A DNA stretch of 64,000 bases, from the NCBI RefSeq assembly GCF_900496975.1, contig NZ_UFQC01000002.1:186001-250000 (forward strand), written 5' to 3'. The notes beneath the pieces were generated by a model, which saw nothing but the letters and a program-made list of their open reading frames with translations, was not told where the DNA came from and made no database searches. The DNA is from Achromobacter veterisilvae (lineage in GTDB: Bacteria > Pseudomonadota > Gammaproteobacteria > Burkholderiales > Burkholderiaceae_B). Of this stretch, positions 1 to 8,964 are shown piece by piece (position 1 is the stretch's first letter; each line of letters starts with the position of its first letter). Both the position numbers and the translations under genes were made by a program.

Positions 1-381
1 TATCATGAAGAAGGCCGCGAGGCCCGTCTGGCGCGCTACACGGCGAACATGCGCGCGCTGTACGACGGCATCGGCGCCCTGGGCCTGACCCCGTACCTGC
101 CGCCCGCCCTGCAAGGCCCCATCGTCGTCAACGTCCTGGCCCCGGACGCGCCGACCTGGAACCTGCAATTGTTCGTCGATGCGCTCAAGCGCCGCGGCTA
201 CGTGCTCAGCAACTTCTACAACACCGAACAGCCCACGTTCCGGGTCGGCTGCATCGGCGCCTTCGGCCCGGACCGGATGCGCCTGGCGGTCGACGCCATG
301 GGCGCCGCGCTGGGCGACATCGGCATCTCCCGGGAATCCGCCGCGAGCGGCGGGTTCTTCCCGCTCCCCCTCACCGCTTAA
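1..381 (+). CDS. 2-aminoethylphosphonate--pyruvate aminotransferase-like protein, C-terminal fragment
   Basis: The reading frame is open from the first base, so the gene begins upstream of the window and only about 126 C-terminal residues are visible. The stop is the TAA ending at 381. The segment [16 protein letters not shown] resembles the C-terminal small-domain strand of PhnW-type class V aminotransferases, in which FRIGNIG is typical. These PLP enzymes transfer the amino group of 2-aminoethylphosphonate to pyruvate, giving phosphonoacetaldehyde and alanine. The PLP lysine would lie upstream and cannot be checked, so substrate is family-level inference. An ATG at 49 is internal to the frame and not the true start. 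The gene is followed 11 bp later by gloA in the same direction. Confidence 0.7.
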   Translation, partial: YHEEGREARLARYTANMRALYDGIGALGLTPYLPPALQGPIVVNVLAPDAPTWNLQLFVDALKRRGYVLSNFYNTEQPTFRVGCIGAFGPDRMRLAVDAMGAALGDIGISRESAASGGFFPLPLTA

Positions 382-392
382 GGAAGACATCC

Positions 393-788
393 ATGCGTAT
401 GCTCCACACCATGCTGCGAGTCGGCAACCTCGACAAGTCCATCGACTTCTACACCAACGTGCTCGGCATGCGCGTCCTGCGCCGCAAGGACTACCCCGAC
501 GGCAAGTTCACGCTGGCCTTCGTGGGCTACCAGGACGAGTCCGAAGGCGCCGTCATCGAACTCACCCACAACTGGGACACGGAAAAGTACGACCTGGGCA
601 CCGGCTACGGCCACATCGCCCTGGAAGTGGACAACGCCTACGAAGCCTGTGACAAGGTCAAGGAAAAAGGCGGCAAGGTCACCCGCGAGGCCGGCCCGAT
701 GAAGCACGGCAAGACCGTCATCGCCTTCGTCGAAGACCCGGATGGCTATAAGATTGAATTCATCGAAAAGAAAGGACGTGAAGACTAA
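393..788 (+). CDS. gloA: Lactoylglutathione lyase (glyoxalase I)
   Basis: This cytosolic enzyme isomerises the methylglyoxal-glutathione hemithioacetal to S-lactoylglutathione. The 131-residue product has the normal length of the short bacterial GloA. All four metal ligands of the nickel-type enzyme are at the expected positions: His5, Glu56, His74 and Glu122. The C-terminal [14 protein letters not shown] is the family signature. The ATG is preceded by a good AAGGA ribosome binding site 8 bases upstream. It lies 11 bp after the aminotransferase stop and may be cotranscribed with it. The 77-bp repeat array begins just after its stop. Confidence 0.96.
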   Translation: MRMLHTMLRVGNLDKSIDFYTNVLGMRVLRRKDYPDGKFTLAFVGYQDESEGAVIELTHNWDTEKYDLGTGYGHIALEVDNAYEACDKVKEKGGKVTREAGPMKHGKTVIAFVEDPDGYKIEFIEKKGRED

Positions 789-795
789 ATACTCT

Positions 796-1156
796 GGTGT
801 CTGACACCTTGTGTGTCTGACACCCAGCCAAGTTTGAACGGCGCCGCAGGTGTCAGACACCCGGGCCGGCTGCTTCAAGCTTGCCTGGTCTCCCGTAAGG
901 GTGTCAGACACTGATGCACTGCGCAGGTGTCTGACACCCGGGCCGGCCGCTTCAAGCTTGCCTGGTATCCCGTAAGGGTGTCAGACACTGATGCACTGCG
1001 CAGGTGTCTGACACCCGGCCCGGCTGCTTCAAGCTTGCCTGGCGTCCCGTAAGGGTGTCAGACACTGATGCACTGCGCCGGTGTCTGACACCCGGACCGG
1101 CTGCTTCAAGCTTGCCTGGCATCCCGCAAGGGTGTCAGACACTGATGCACTGAACA
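796..1156 (+). repeat. Array of four 77-bp direct repeats carrying GGTGTC-N-GACACC palindromes
   Basis: Four head-to-tail copies start at 849, 926, 1003 and 1080, each exactly 77 bp and differing by only a few bases. Each unit starts with the perfect palindrome GGTGTCWGACACC and carries a second, nearly identical box (GGTGTCAGACACT) 38 bases later. Between them sits a conserved core with CAAGCTTG. Two further boxes at 796-808 and 812-824 precede the array, giving ten boxes in about 355 bp. The array fills nearly the whole gap between gloA and def. I see no coding sequence in it. Similar GTGTCTGACACC motifs are, as I recall, dispersed in many bacterial genomes, sometimes near REP-associated transposases; none is present here. 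Confidence 0.95.
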
Positions 1157-1180
1157 CTGGCAAACAAGCAAGGAACTCCC

Positions 1181-1714
1181 ATGATCCATCCCATCCTCAA
1201 AATGGGCGATCCCCGGCTGCTGCGCGTGGCCGCGCCCGTGGAGCGCTTCGACACGCCCGAACTGCACGCGCTGATCGACGACATGTTCGAAACGATGGCC
1301 GCCGCCCAAGGGGTGGGCCTGGCCGCGCCGCAGATCGGCATGGACCTGCAACTGGTGATCTTCGGCTTCGACCGCAACGAACGCTATCCCGACGCGCCGC
1401 CCGTGCCGCAGACGATCCTGTGCAACCCCGTCATCACGCCGCTGTCGGACGAGATGGAGGACGGCTGGGAAGGCTGCCTGTCGGTGCCGGGCCTGCGCGG
1501 CATGGTGCCGCGCTACCGCCATATCCGCTATAGCGGGCGCGACCCCTATGGCCAGCTCATCGAGCGGGAAGCCGAAGGCTTCCACGCTCGCGTGGTGCAG
1601 CACGAGTGCGACCACCTGATCGGCCGCCTCTATCCGTCCCGCATCCAGGATTTCTCGAAGTTCGGCTTCACCGAGATCCTGTTTCCGGACATGGACCCCA
1701 ACCAGGACGATTAG
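1181..1714 (+). CDS. def: Peptide deformylase
   Basis: This metalloenzyme removes the formyl group from the N-terminal methionine of nascent proteins. The 177-residue protein shows all three family motifs: [10 protein letters not shown] (residues 44-53), EGCLS with the metal ligand Cys99, and HECDH (141-145) with two histidine ligands and the catalytic glutamate. AAGGA lies 7 bases upstream of the ATG. It is probably not the main def copy linked to fmt, since fmt is not adjacent; several betaproteobacteria carry more than one deformylase. It is convergent with the fadE-like gene. Confidence 0.97.
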   Translation: MIHPILKMGDPRLLRVAAPVERFDTPELHALIDDMFETMAAAQGVGLAAPQIGMDLQLVIFGFDRNERYPDAPPVPQTILCNPVITPLSDEMEDGWEGCLSVPGLRGMVPRYRHIRYSGRDPYGQLIEREAEGFHARVVQHECDHLIGRLYPSRIQDFSKFGFTEILFPDMDPNQDD

Positions 1715-4016
1715 GCGTCCCGGCCAGGCGCCCCCGGCTGAGGCGCCCCCGGCTAGGCGCCCCCTCCCTCATCCGCCGCGCCCGTTTGCGCGGCCGACGG
1801 GGACAAGTCCTCGGGCGCGAAATCGTCCACCTGCAGGACTTGCGACACGATGGTTTCTCCTCCTCGAACTGCGCCGCCTGCGCGTCGGTGATCGCACCGC
1901 GCCGGTGTGCCTCGCGCCAATCGCGCACGCCCGATTGGCGCAGGCGGTCGCGCAGCGGCTGAACCGCGTCCGCAAGCGCGAACGCGCGGGTCAGCAGGCC
2001 CACCGGATCGCCGCCGGAATGGGGGCCGCCGGGCTCCCGGTGCAGATCGGCGGCCAGCCGCGCGTGCGTGGGCGACGGCTTGAGCAGCAGCTCCGCGCAT
2101 TCCCGGGTCAGGGCGTCGCTCGGCCCCCGGGCCAGGCGCAGCGGCAGGATGGCCGCGCGCAGGCCCCAGGACAGCACGCGGCCCGGCAGGTTGCGCAGCA
2201 CCTGGTCCATGCTTTTCTCGATGCTGGCATAGCCCTGTTCCAGGCACCAGTGCACCAGGGGCAGGTCATCGTGCTTGCGGCCTTCGTCCTCCCAGCGCTT
2301 GAGCACCGCGGACTGCAGGTACAGTTCCGACAGGATGTCCCCCAGCCGCGCCGAGATCATCTCGCGCCGCTTCAGGCCGCCGCCCAATTGCGCCAGCGTC
2401 GCGTCCGCCAGCAAGGCGAAACCCGACGCATAGCGGCCCAGCCGCCGGTAATGCCCGGCCGTGGGGCCTGACGCCGGCGCGGGCGCCAGCACCCCGCCGG
2501 TCCAGGCGCGGCCGATGGCGCGCAGGGCGTTGATCCCCGTGTGGCGCAGGTGCCGCCAGAACACGTCGTGGAACACGGCGATGCCGCGCTCTTCGTCGGG
2601 ATTGCCGAGCGCCAGGATTTCCGGCATCAGGTAGGGATGGGCGCGGATCGCGCCCTGCCCGAAGATGATCAGGTTGCGCGTCAGGATGTTGGCGCCTTCG
2701 ACCGTGATGGCGATGGGCACGGCGCGGTACAGCGCGCCCAGGTAATTGCTGGGGCCGTCGATGACCGCGCGCCCCGCGTGGATGTCCATCGCGTCGTTGA
2801 CGGAGCCGCGCATGCGTTCGGTGGCGTGGTACTTCATGATGCCCGACACCACCGCCGGCTTCACGCCCTGGTTCAGCGCGGCGCAGGTCAGGCGCCTGGC
2901 GGCCTCCACCAGATAGGCATTGCCCGCCAGGTTGGCAAGCCGCTCCTGCACGCCTTCGAACTTGCCGACGGGGATGCCGAACTGTTCGCGCACGCGCGCG
3001 TACATGCCGGTGGTGTGCGCGCACATCACCGCGGCGGCGGCCGACAGCGACGGCAGGGAAATGCCCCGGCCCGCCGCCAGCGCGCTCATCAGCATCTGCC
3101 AGCCGTGGCCGGCGCGCTCGGCGCCGCCGATCAGCGCGTCCAGCGGCACGAACACGTCGCGCCCCCGGTTGGGGCCGTTCTGGAAGACCTGCATGGCCGG
3201 AAGGTGGCGGCGGCCGATCTCGACGCCGGGCGCCTCGGTCGGCACCAGCGCGACCGAAATGCCGATGTCCTTGGGGCCGCCCAGGATGCCGTCCGGGTCC
3301 GACATCTTGAACGCCAGGCCCAGCACCGTGGCGACGGGCCCCAGCGTGATGTAGCGCTTGTGCCAGTTCAGGCGGATCCCGATGAGCTCGCGGCCGTCCA
3401 CCACTTGCCGGCAGACGACGCCCGTGTCCACCATGGACGCCGCGTCCGAGCCCGCCTCGGGGCTGGTGAGGCCGAAGCACGGCACTTCGCGGCCGTCCGC
3501 CAGCCGCGGCAGCCAGTAGTCGCGCTGGGCGGGCGTGCCGAACTGCATCAGCAGTTCGCCGGGGCCCAGCGAGTTGGGCACCATGACCGTCACGCCCGCC
3601 GTAATGGAATAGGCCGAAATGCGGCGCACCACTTCGGAATGCGCGTAGGGCGAGAACCCCAGGCCGCCATGGCGCTTCGGAATGATCATGCCGAAGAAGC
3701 GCTCGGCCTTCAGGAAGGCCCAGACCCCGGGCGGCAGGTCGCGCCGGTTCCAGGTGATGTCCCATTCGTCCAGCATGGCGCACAGCCGGGCCACGGGGCC
3801 GTCGATGAAGCGCTGCTCGTCCGGCGTCAGCGCGGCGGCGGGCACGTCCAGCAGCTTGCGCCAATCGGGATTGCCGGTGAACAGGTCGGCGTCCCACCAG
3901 GTGTCGCCGGCCTCGATGGCTTCGCGCTCGGTCGCCGACATGGCCGGCAGCGCGTTGCGCGCCCAGCGGTACGCGGGTTCCGAGATGCGGCGCCGGCGCC
4001 AGGCATTGAAATCCAT
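1668..4016 (-). CDS. fadE: FadE-type acyl-CoA dehydrogenase with apparent C-terminal frameshift
   Basis: A large acyl-CoA dehydrogenase for the first step of fatty acid beta-oxidation. The flavin-binding ACAD core spans roughly residues 80-480 and includes [12 protein letters not shown] and the catalytic-base segment VEGANILTR (Glu440), followed by the FadE-type C-terminal domain. The literal frame gives 782 residues, but from about residue 720 it becomes an Arg/Pro-rich tail that runs into the convergent def gene. In the neighbouring frame the expected acidic end ([15 protein letters not shown]) continues from the same point and stops at 1753, giving about 754 residues. The join falls in the GGAGGAGGAGAAA run at 1854-1866, where one base seems to be missing. 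The ATG at 4016 fits the family start. Confidence 0.9.
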   Translation of the reverse strand: MDFNAWRRRRISEPAYRWARNALPAMSATEREAIEAGDTWWDADLFTGNPDWRKLLDVPAAALTPDEQRFIDGPVARLCAMLDEWDITWNRRDLPPGVWAFLKAERFFGMIIPKRHGGLGFSPYAHSEVVRRISAYSITAGVTVMVPNSLGPGELLMQFGTPAQRDYWLPRLADGREVPCFGLTSPEAGSDAASMVDTGVVCRQVVDGRELIGIRLNWHKRYITLGPVATVLGLAFKMSDPDGILGGPKDIGISVALVPTEAPGVEIGRRHLPAMQVFQNGPNRGRDVFVPLDALIGGAERAGHGWQMLMSALAAGRGISLPSLSAAAAVMCAHTTGMYARVREQFGIPVGKFEGVQERLANLAGNAYLVEAARRLTCAALNQGVKPAVVSGIMKYHATERMRGSVNDAMDIHAGRAVIDGPSNYLGALYRAVPIAITVEGANILTRNLIIFGQGAIRAHPYLMPEILALGNPDEERGIAVFHDVFWRHLRHTGINALRAIGRAWTGGVLAPAPASGPTAGHYRRLGRYASGFALLADATLAQLGGGLKRREMISARLGDILSELYLQSAVLKRWEDEGRKHDDLPLVHWCLEQGYASIEKSMDQVLRNLPGRVLSWGLRAAILPLRLARGPSDALTRECAELLLKPSPTHARLAADLHREPGGPHSGGDPVGLLTRAFALADAVQPLRDRLRQSGVRDWREAHRRGAITDAQAAQFEEEKPSCRKSCRWTISRPRTCPRRPRKRARRMREGAPSRGRLSRGRLAGTPNRPGWGPCPETGSR

Positions 4017-4160
4017 GAGTATCTCTCACTGTTATGTGTTATTTCCCTGGGGCCAAAGTACCAGAATTGGCGGCCGCGGGCCAAGCTGCGGCTTGCCGGG
4101 ATGCGACAATGGGCGGCGTCGCGCTGGCGCGCACCGAATCGCTACCCGGGCAATTTCCGC

Positions 4161-5390
4161 ATGCTGAACAAACTCTGGCTGGGCTTCTTCCTCACCGCGG
4201 CGGCGGCCGCGCTGTACCGCTGGCTGGCCGTCGGCGATCCCGAAGTGTTCCGCCTGATGGTGGCCAGCCTGTTCGACATGGCGCGCGTGTCCGTGGAAGT
4301 GATGGTGCTGCTGTTCGGCACGCTGACCTTGTGGCTGGGCTTTCTGCGCATCGCCGAAGGCGCCGGCCTGGTGGAATGGCTTGCGCGGATGCTGGGCCCG
4401 CTGTTCGCGCGCCTGATGCCCGAAGTGCCTCGCAACCATCCCGCCATCGGCCTGATCACGCTGAACTTCGCCGCCAACGGCCTGGGGCTGGACAATGCCG
4501 CCACGCCGATCGGGCTGCGCGCCATGCGCGAACTGCAATCCCTGAACCCCACGCCCGAGACCGCCACCAACGCGCAGATCCTCTTCCTGGTGCTGAACGC
4601 CTCGTCGCTGACCTTGCTGCCGGTCACCCTGTTCATGTTCCGGGCCCAGCAGGGCGCGCCGGATCCCACCCTTGTGTTCCTGCCCATCCTGCTGGCCACC
4701 AGCGCGTCGACCCTGGCGGGTTTCCTGGCGGTGGCGGCCTGCCAGCGCCTGCGGCTGGCCGACCCGGTCGTCATGCTGTGGCTGGGCGGCGCCGCGCTGC
4801 TCATGGGCGGGTTCATGGCGCTGCTGGCGGGCATGTCGGCCGCCGCCATCGCCTCGCTGTCGTCGCTGATGGGCAACCTGGCCCTGTTCGGCATCCTGCT
4901 GGCGTTCCTGATCGCCGGCGCCTGGAAGAAAGTGCCGGTCTACGAAGCCTTCATCGAAGGCGCCAAGGAAGGCTTCGACATCGCCAAGAGCCTGCTGCCA
5001 TACCTGGTGGCCATGCTGTGCGCGGTGGGCGTGCTGCGCGCGTCCGGCGCGCTGGACTTCCTGCTGGACGGCATCCGCTGGATGGCCCAGCACGCGGGCT
5101 GGGACACGCGTTTCGTGGACGCCCTGCCCACCGCCCTGGTCAAGCCGTTCTCGGGCAGCGCGGCGCGCGCCATGATGCTGGAGACGATGACGCACTTCGG
5201 CGTGGACAGTTTCCCGGCGCTGCTGTCGGCCGTCGTCCAGGGCAGCACCGAGACCACGTTCTACGTGCTGGCGGTGTATTTCGGATCGGTGGGGATCCTG
5301 CGCGCGCGCCACGCCGTGGGCTGCGCGCTGATCGCCGACCTGGCCGGCGTGCTGGCGGCCATCGGCGTGTGCTACTGGTTCTTCGGCTGA
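4161..5390 (+). CDS. SpmA/SpmB-like nucleoside-recognition (Gate) domain membrane protein
   Basis: This 409-residue integral membrane protein contains two Gate-type segments in one chain, corresponding to the separate SpmA and SpmB spore maturation proteins of Bacillus. The first half carries LNFAANGLGLDNAATPIGLRAM and the second KPFSGSAARAM with an AVVQGSTETTFYVLAVYFGSVG segment (split here only for reading). Numerous hydrophobic helices cover most of the length. In non-sporulating proteobacteria the function of these fusions is unknown; transport is an inference. I chose the ATG at 4161, at the first hydrophobic helix; an ATG at 4101 would add 20 residues but also lacks a clear ribosome binding site. 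It is divergent from fadE. Confidence 0.85.
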   Translation: MLNKLWLGFFLTAAAAALYRWLAVGDPEVFRLMVASLFDMARVSVEVMVLLFGTLTLWLGFLRIAEGAGLVEWLARMLGPLFARLMPEVPRNHPAIGLITLNFAANGLGLDNAATPIGLRAMRELQSLNPTPETATNAQILFLVLNASSLTLLPVTLFMFRAQQGAPDPTLVFLPILLATSASTLAGFLAVAACQRLRLADPVVMLWLGGAALLMGGFMALLAGMSAAAIASLSSLMGNLALFGILLAFLIAGAWKKVPVYEAFIEGAKEGFDIAKSLLPYLVAMLCAVGVLRASGALDFLLDGIRWMAQHAGWDTRFVDALPTALVKPFSGSAARAMMLETMTHFGVDSFPALLSAVVQGSTETTFYVLAVYFGSVGILRARHAVGCALIADLAGVLAAIGVCYWFFG

Positions 5391-5429
5391 AGCCCGCGCG
5401 GCCGGGAAGGCCTCCCGGGTGCCGCGCGC

Positions 5430-6872
5430 TCAATCCACCAGCAGGATCTTCATGCCGTTGGTGCCGCCGCTGTCGCGGTAGAAATCGCCCTTGGTCAGGA
5501 TCACCCAGTCCCCGGTCTGGACCAGGCTGCGGCGGCGCAATTCGTCGATGGCGGCATTGCTCAGGTCGGCGGGCTCGTAGTCCGACGGCGCGAACGGAAT
5601 GGTATAGACGCCGCGGAACATCGCCACCCGGTTCTGCGTGAGGCTGTGCGGGCTGTAGCAGTAGATCGGCACGCCCGAGCGGATGCGCGACATGATCAGC
5701 GGCGTATGGCCGCTTTCCGTCAGCGAGATGATCGCCTTTACGCCGGGGAAATGGTTGGCCGCGTACATGGCGGCCAGCGCGATGGTCTCGTCGCAGCGCG
5801 TGAAGGTCTCGCCCATTCGATGATGGGAAACGGTCGAGGTCGGATGCTTTTCCGCGCCCAGGCACACGCGCGCCATGGCTTGCACGGTTTCGACCGGGTA
5901 CTGCCCGGACGCGCTTTCCGCCGACAGCATGACGGCGTCGGTGTAGTCCAGCACCGCGTTGGCCACGTCGGACACTTCGGCCCGCGTCGGCATGGGGCTG
6001 GAAATCATCGACTCCATCATCTGGGTCGCGGTGATGACGACCTTGTTCAAGGTGCGCGCGTGCTGGATGATGCGTTTCTGGATGCCCACCAGCTCGGCGT
6101 CGCCCACTTCCACGCCCAGGTCGCCGCGCGCGACCATCACGCCATCGCTCGCCCGGATCAGGGCGTCCAGCGCCTCGTCGTCGGCCACGGCCTCGGCGCG
6201 CTCGATCTTGGCGATGATCCACGCCTGGCTGCCGGCCGCCGCCAGCAGCGTGCGCGCCTCGTCGATGTCGCTGCCATAGCGCGGGAACGACACCGCCACA
6301 TAGTCCAGTTCCATTTCCGCGGCCAGCTTGATGTCGACGCGGTCCTTGTCGGTCAGGCTGGGCGCGGACAAGCCGCCGCCGCGCCGGTTGATGCCCTTGT
6401 TGTTCGACAGCGGGCCGCCCACGGTCACCGTGGTGTGGACCTCGTCGCCCTCGACGCGGTCCACCACCAGCACCACTCGGCCGTCATCGAGCAGCAGTTC
6501 GTCGCCGACGCGGCAGTCCTGCACCAGCTCGGGGTAATCGATGCCCACGATGCTGGCCGTGCCGGCCTCTTTGGGATAAGCGCGCGACAGGGTGAAGGGC
6601 TGCCCGGCCTGCAACTGGACCTGCTTGTCGGTAAAGCGCGCGATGCGGATCTTGGGCCCCTGCAGATCGCCCATGATGGCCACGAAACGACCTTGCTTCG
6701 CGGCGATTTCTCGCACCAGGCGGGCGCGCTCGCGGTGGTCGTCCGCGCTGCCGTGCGAGAAGTTCAGGCGGGCGACGTCCAGGCCCGCGCGGATCATCGC
6801 TTCGATGCGTTCGGGCGTCGAAGTCGAGGGTCCCAGGGTGGCGACAATTTTGGTGCGGCGCAATACGGGCAT
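5430..6872 (-). CDS. pyk: Pyruvate kinase
   Basis: Catalyses the last glycolytic step, phosphoenolpyruvate plus ADP to pyruvate plus ATP. The product is 480 residues from the ATG at 6872. The N-terminal RRTKIVATLGPSTS, the substrate-binding RLNFSHGS, the catalytic-lysine segment IIAKIERAEAV, MVARGDLGVEVG and TATQMMESM are all present, followed by the C-terminal allosteric domain. A TTG 24 bases upstream would add eight residues but has no support in the family. It is divergent from glycerate kinase, and the two enzymes act in the same glycerate-to-pyruvate route. Confidence 0.97.
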   Translation of the reverse strand: MPVLRRTKIVATLGPSTSTPERIEAMIRAGLDVARLNFSHGSADDHRERARLVREIAAKQGRFVAIMGDLQGPKIRIARFTDKQVQLQAGQPFTLSRAYPKEAGTASIVGIDYPELVQDCRVGDELLLDDGRVVLVVDRVEGDEVHTTVTVGGPLSNNKGINRRGGGLSAPSLTDKDRVDIKLAAEMELDYVAVSFPRYGSDIDEARTLLAAAGSQAWIIAKIERAEAVADDEALDALIRASDGVMVARGDLGVEVGDAELVGIQKRIIQHARTLNKVVITATQMMESMISSPMPTRAEVSDVANAVLDYTDAVMLSAESASGQYPVETVQAMARVCLGAEKHPTSTVSHHRMGETFTRCDETIALAAMYAANHFPGVKAIISLTESGHTPLIMSRIRSGVPIYCYSPHSLTQNRVAMFRGVYTIPFAPSDYEPADLSNAAIDELRRRSLVQTGDWVILTKGDFYRDSGGTNGMKILLVD

Positions 6873-6978
6873 GGCGGTCCACTCTCGCAAAAACAACGGA
6901 AGCGTTATGGTACGCCGCCTGCGTACAGGCGGGTATCATGGGCGTCACGCCAACCCCAAAACCAGCCCGTTCGAATCC

Positions 6979-8121
6979 GTGAAAATCGTCATCGCTCCCG
7001 ACTCGTTCAAAGAAAGCGTTTCCGCGCCCGACGCGGCCGCGGCCATTGCACGCGGCGTCAAGGCCGCTTTTCCCGGCGCCCATACGGTGTGCATTCCGAT
7101 GGCCGACGGCGGCGAAGGCACGGTCGAGGCCGTGCTCGCGGCCACCGGCGGCAAGGCGCGGCAACTGGCGGTGAACGACGCGCTGGGCTATAAGGTCGAC
7201 GCGACGTGGGGCCTGCTGGAAGACGGCACGGCGGTGATCGAAATGGCCGCGGCGGCGGGCCTGGAACTGATCACGCCCGCCAGGCGCGACCCGATGCGCG
7301 CCAGCAGCCACGGCGTGGGCGAACTGATGCTGGCCGCCGTCAACGCGGGCGCCACGCGCATCATCCTGGGCCTGGGCGGATCGGCCACCAACGACGCCGG
7401 CGCCGGCATGCTGACGGCCCTGGGCGTGCGCCTGCTCGACGCGGAAGGCCGCAGCCTGCCGCCGGGCGGCGGCGCGCTCGGCAAATTGGCCAGCATCGAC
7501 ACCCGCGGCCTGGATCCGCGCCTGGCGGATCTCCGCATCGACGTCGCGTCGGACGTGGACAATCCGCTGTGCGGCCCGCAAGGCGCGTCGCACGTGTTCG
7601 GCCCGCAAAAAGGCGCCACGCCCGAACAGGTGCGGGACCTGGACCGGATGCTGGCGAATTTCGCCGACGTGTGCGCGCGGCACCTGGCGGCGGACCATCG
7701 CCACGAGCCCGGCGCGGGCGCGGCCGGCGGGCTGGGCTTCGCGGCGAAGGCGTTCCTGAACGCCCGCTTCCGGCCCGGCGTCGAAATCGTGGCGGAACTG
7801 GGCGGCCTGGCCGAAGCGGTCGAAGGCGCCGCGCTGGTGTTCACGGGCGAAGGCCGCATGGACGCGCAGACGCTGCGGGGCAAGACGCCCGCCGGCGTCG
7901 CGAAGATCGCGCAGCGGGCGGGCGTGCCCGTCGTGGCGTTGGCCGGTTCGCTCGGAGAAGGCTATGAAGCGCTGCACGCGGGCGGCATCAGCGCCGCGTT
8001 CAGCCTGGCGCCCGGCCCCATCACCCTGCAACAGGCGCTGGCGGACGCCGAGAAATTGCTGAGCGAACGCGCCCGCGACGTCATGCAACTGTGGATGGCG
8101 GCGCAGAAACGCATGCTGTAA
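6979..8121 (+). CDS. glxK: Glycerate kinase (GlxK/GarK family)
   Basis: Phosphorylates D-glycerate, feeding glyoxylate and glycerate carbon into lower glycolysis. The 380-residue product starts at a GTG (VKIVIAPDSFKESV), the classic GlxK N-terminus. Diagnostic motifs are PMADGGEGTVEA, LGLGGSATNDAG and a late FTGEGRMDAQT. Length is normal for the type II kinase family. The gene is divergent from pyk, separated by about 106 bp that must hold both promoters, and ends at a bidirectional terminator shared with rsmA. Confidence 0.94.
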   Translation: MKIVIAPDSFKESVSAPDAAAAIARGVKAAFPGAHTVCIPMADGGEGTVEAVLAATGGKARQLAVNDALGYKVDATWGLLEDGTAVIEMAAAAGLELITPARRDPMRASSHGVGELMLAAVNAGATRIILGLGGSATNDAGAGMLTALGVRLLDAEGRSLPPGGGALGKLASIDTRGLDPRLADLRIDVASDVDNPLCGPQGASHVFGPQKGATPEQVRDLDRMLANFADVCARHLAADHRHEPGAGAAGGLGFAAKAFLNARFRPGVEIVAELGGLAEAVEGAALVFTGEGRMDAQTLRGKTPAGVAKIAQRAGVPVVALAGSLGEGYEALHAGGISAAFSLAPGPITLQQALADAEKLLSERARDVMQLWMAAQKRML

Positions 8122-8125
8122 CGAT

Positions 8126-8152
8126 AAAAAAAACCGCTTGCGCGGTTTTCTT
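8126..8152. terminator. Bidirectional intrinsic terminator between glxK and rsmA
   Basis: Perfect 8-bp stem AAAACCGC/GCGGTTTT (8130-8137 and 8142-8149) with a TTGC loop, flanked by A-runs on the left and T-runs on the right, so it can serve both convergent genes. Confidence 0.9.
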
Positions 8153-8154
8153 GC

Positions 8155-8946
8155 CTAGCCCCGCTGCAACACGCCGGCTTCGACCAGCGCGTCGGACAGG
8201 CGGATGTACCGGTCCACCGAAATATCCTCGGCGCGAGCGGTGGGCGGGATGTCCAGGGCTTCCCAGGGCACGTGCGCGGCCCAGTCGGCCAGCACCCGAC
8301 GCAACATCTTGCGGCGCTGCGAAAACGCGCGCGCCACGACGGTCTCGAACGCGCGCTCGCTGGCCGGACGCAGGCGTTCGGCCGGCAAGGGCACCATGCG
8401 CACGATCGCCGACACCACCTTGGGCGGCGGGTCGAAGGCCTCGGGCGGCACGTCGAACAGCTTGTGCATGCGATAGCGCGATTGCAGCATCACCGAGAGG
8501 CGGCTGAATTCGCCCGAGCCCGGCTGGGCCACCATGCGGTCGATCACCTCCCGCTGCAGCATGAAGTGCTGGTCGCGGACATGCTCGGCCCACGTCATGA
8601 GGTGGAACAGCAGGGGGCTGGAAATGTTGTAGGGCAGATTGCCCACGATCCGCAATGCGCTGCCGAACTGGGAAAAATCCACCGTCAGCGCGTCCGCCTC
8701 GACCACGGTCAGGCGGCTTTCCTCGAACTGCTTGCGCAGGCGGGCGGCCAGGTCGCGGTCGATCTCGACCGCGGTCAGGTGATCCAGGCGGTCAAGCAGC
8801 GGCCGGGTCAGCGCGGACAGGCCCGGCCCGATCTCGACCACGGCATCGCCGCGGGCGGGAGCAACCGCCCTGACGATGGACTCGACGACGCTCTCGTCGG
8901 TCAGGAAGTTCTGGCCGAAGCGCTTGCGCGCCTGGTGTTGAGACAT
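8155..8946 (-). CDS. rsmA: 16S rRNA (adenine1518/1519-N6)-dimethyltransferase
   Basis: KsgA/RsmA dimethylates two adjacent adenines in helix 45 of 16S rRNA and acts as a late checkpoint of 30S assembly. The 263-residue product shows FGQNFL at the N-terminus, the SAM-binding [12 protein letters not shown], the acidic VEADAL and the catalytic NLPYNIS. The ATG at 8946 lies 18 bp downstream of the surA stop, so it is the last gene of the lptD-surA-rsmA operon. In many betaproteobacteria pdxA lies between surA and rsmA; it is absent here. Confidence 0.97.
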   Translation of the reverse strand: MSQHQARKRFGQNFLTDESVVESIVRAVAPARGDAVVEIGPGLSALTRPLLDRLDHLTAVEIDRDLAARLRKQFEESRLTVVEADALTVDFSQFGSALRIVGNLPYNISSPLLFHLMTWAEHVRDQHFMLQREVIDRMVAQPGSGEFSRLSVMLQSRYRMHKLFDVPPEAFDPPPKVVSAIVRMVPLPAERLRPASERAFETVVARAFSQRRKMLRRVLADWAAHVPWEALDIPPTARAEDISVDRYIRLSDALVEAGVLQRG

Positions 8947-8964
8947 GTAAAGCCCGTAATGCGT

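Noticed and set aside
796..1156. CRISPR array
   Set aside because: The units are contiguous 77-bp direct repeats with no unique spacers, and there are no cas genes.
1840..1870. Programmed -1 frameshift in fadE
   Set aside because: The run does not form a canonical X-XXY-YYZ slippery heptamer and no downstream pseudoknot was evident; a mutation or sequence error is simpler.
2541..4160. Long plus-strand open frame leading into the SpmA/SpmB-like gene
   Set aside because: It is antisense to fadE, His/Arg/Ala-rich from GC-biased codons, and has no family features; the membrane protein begins at 4161.
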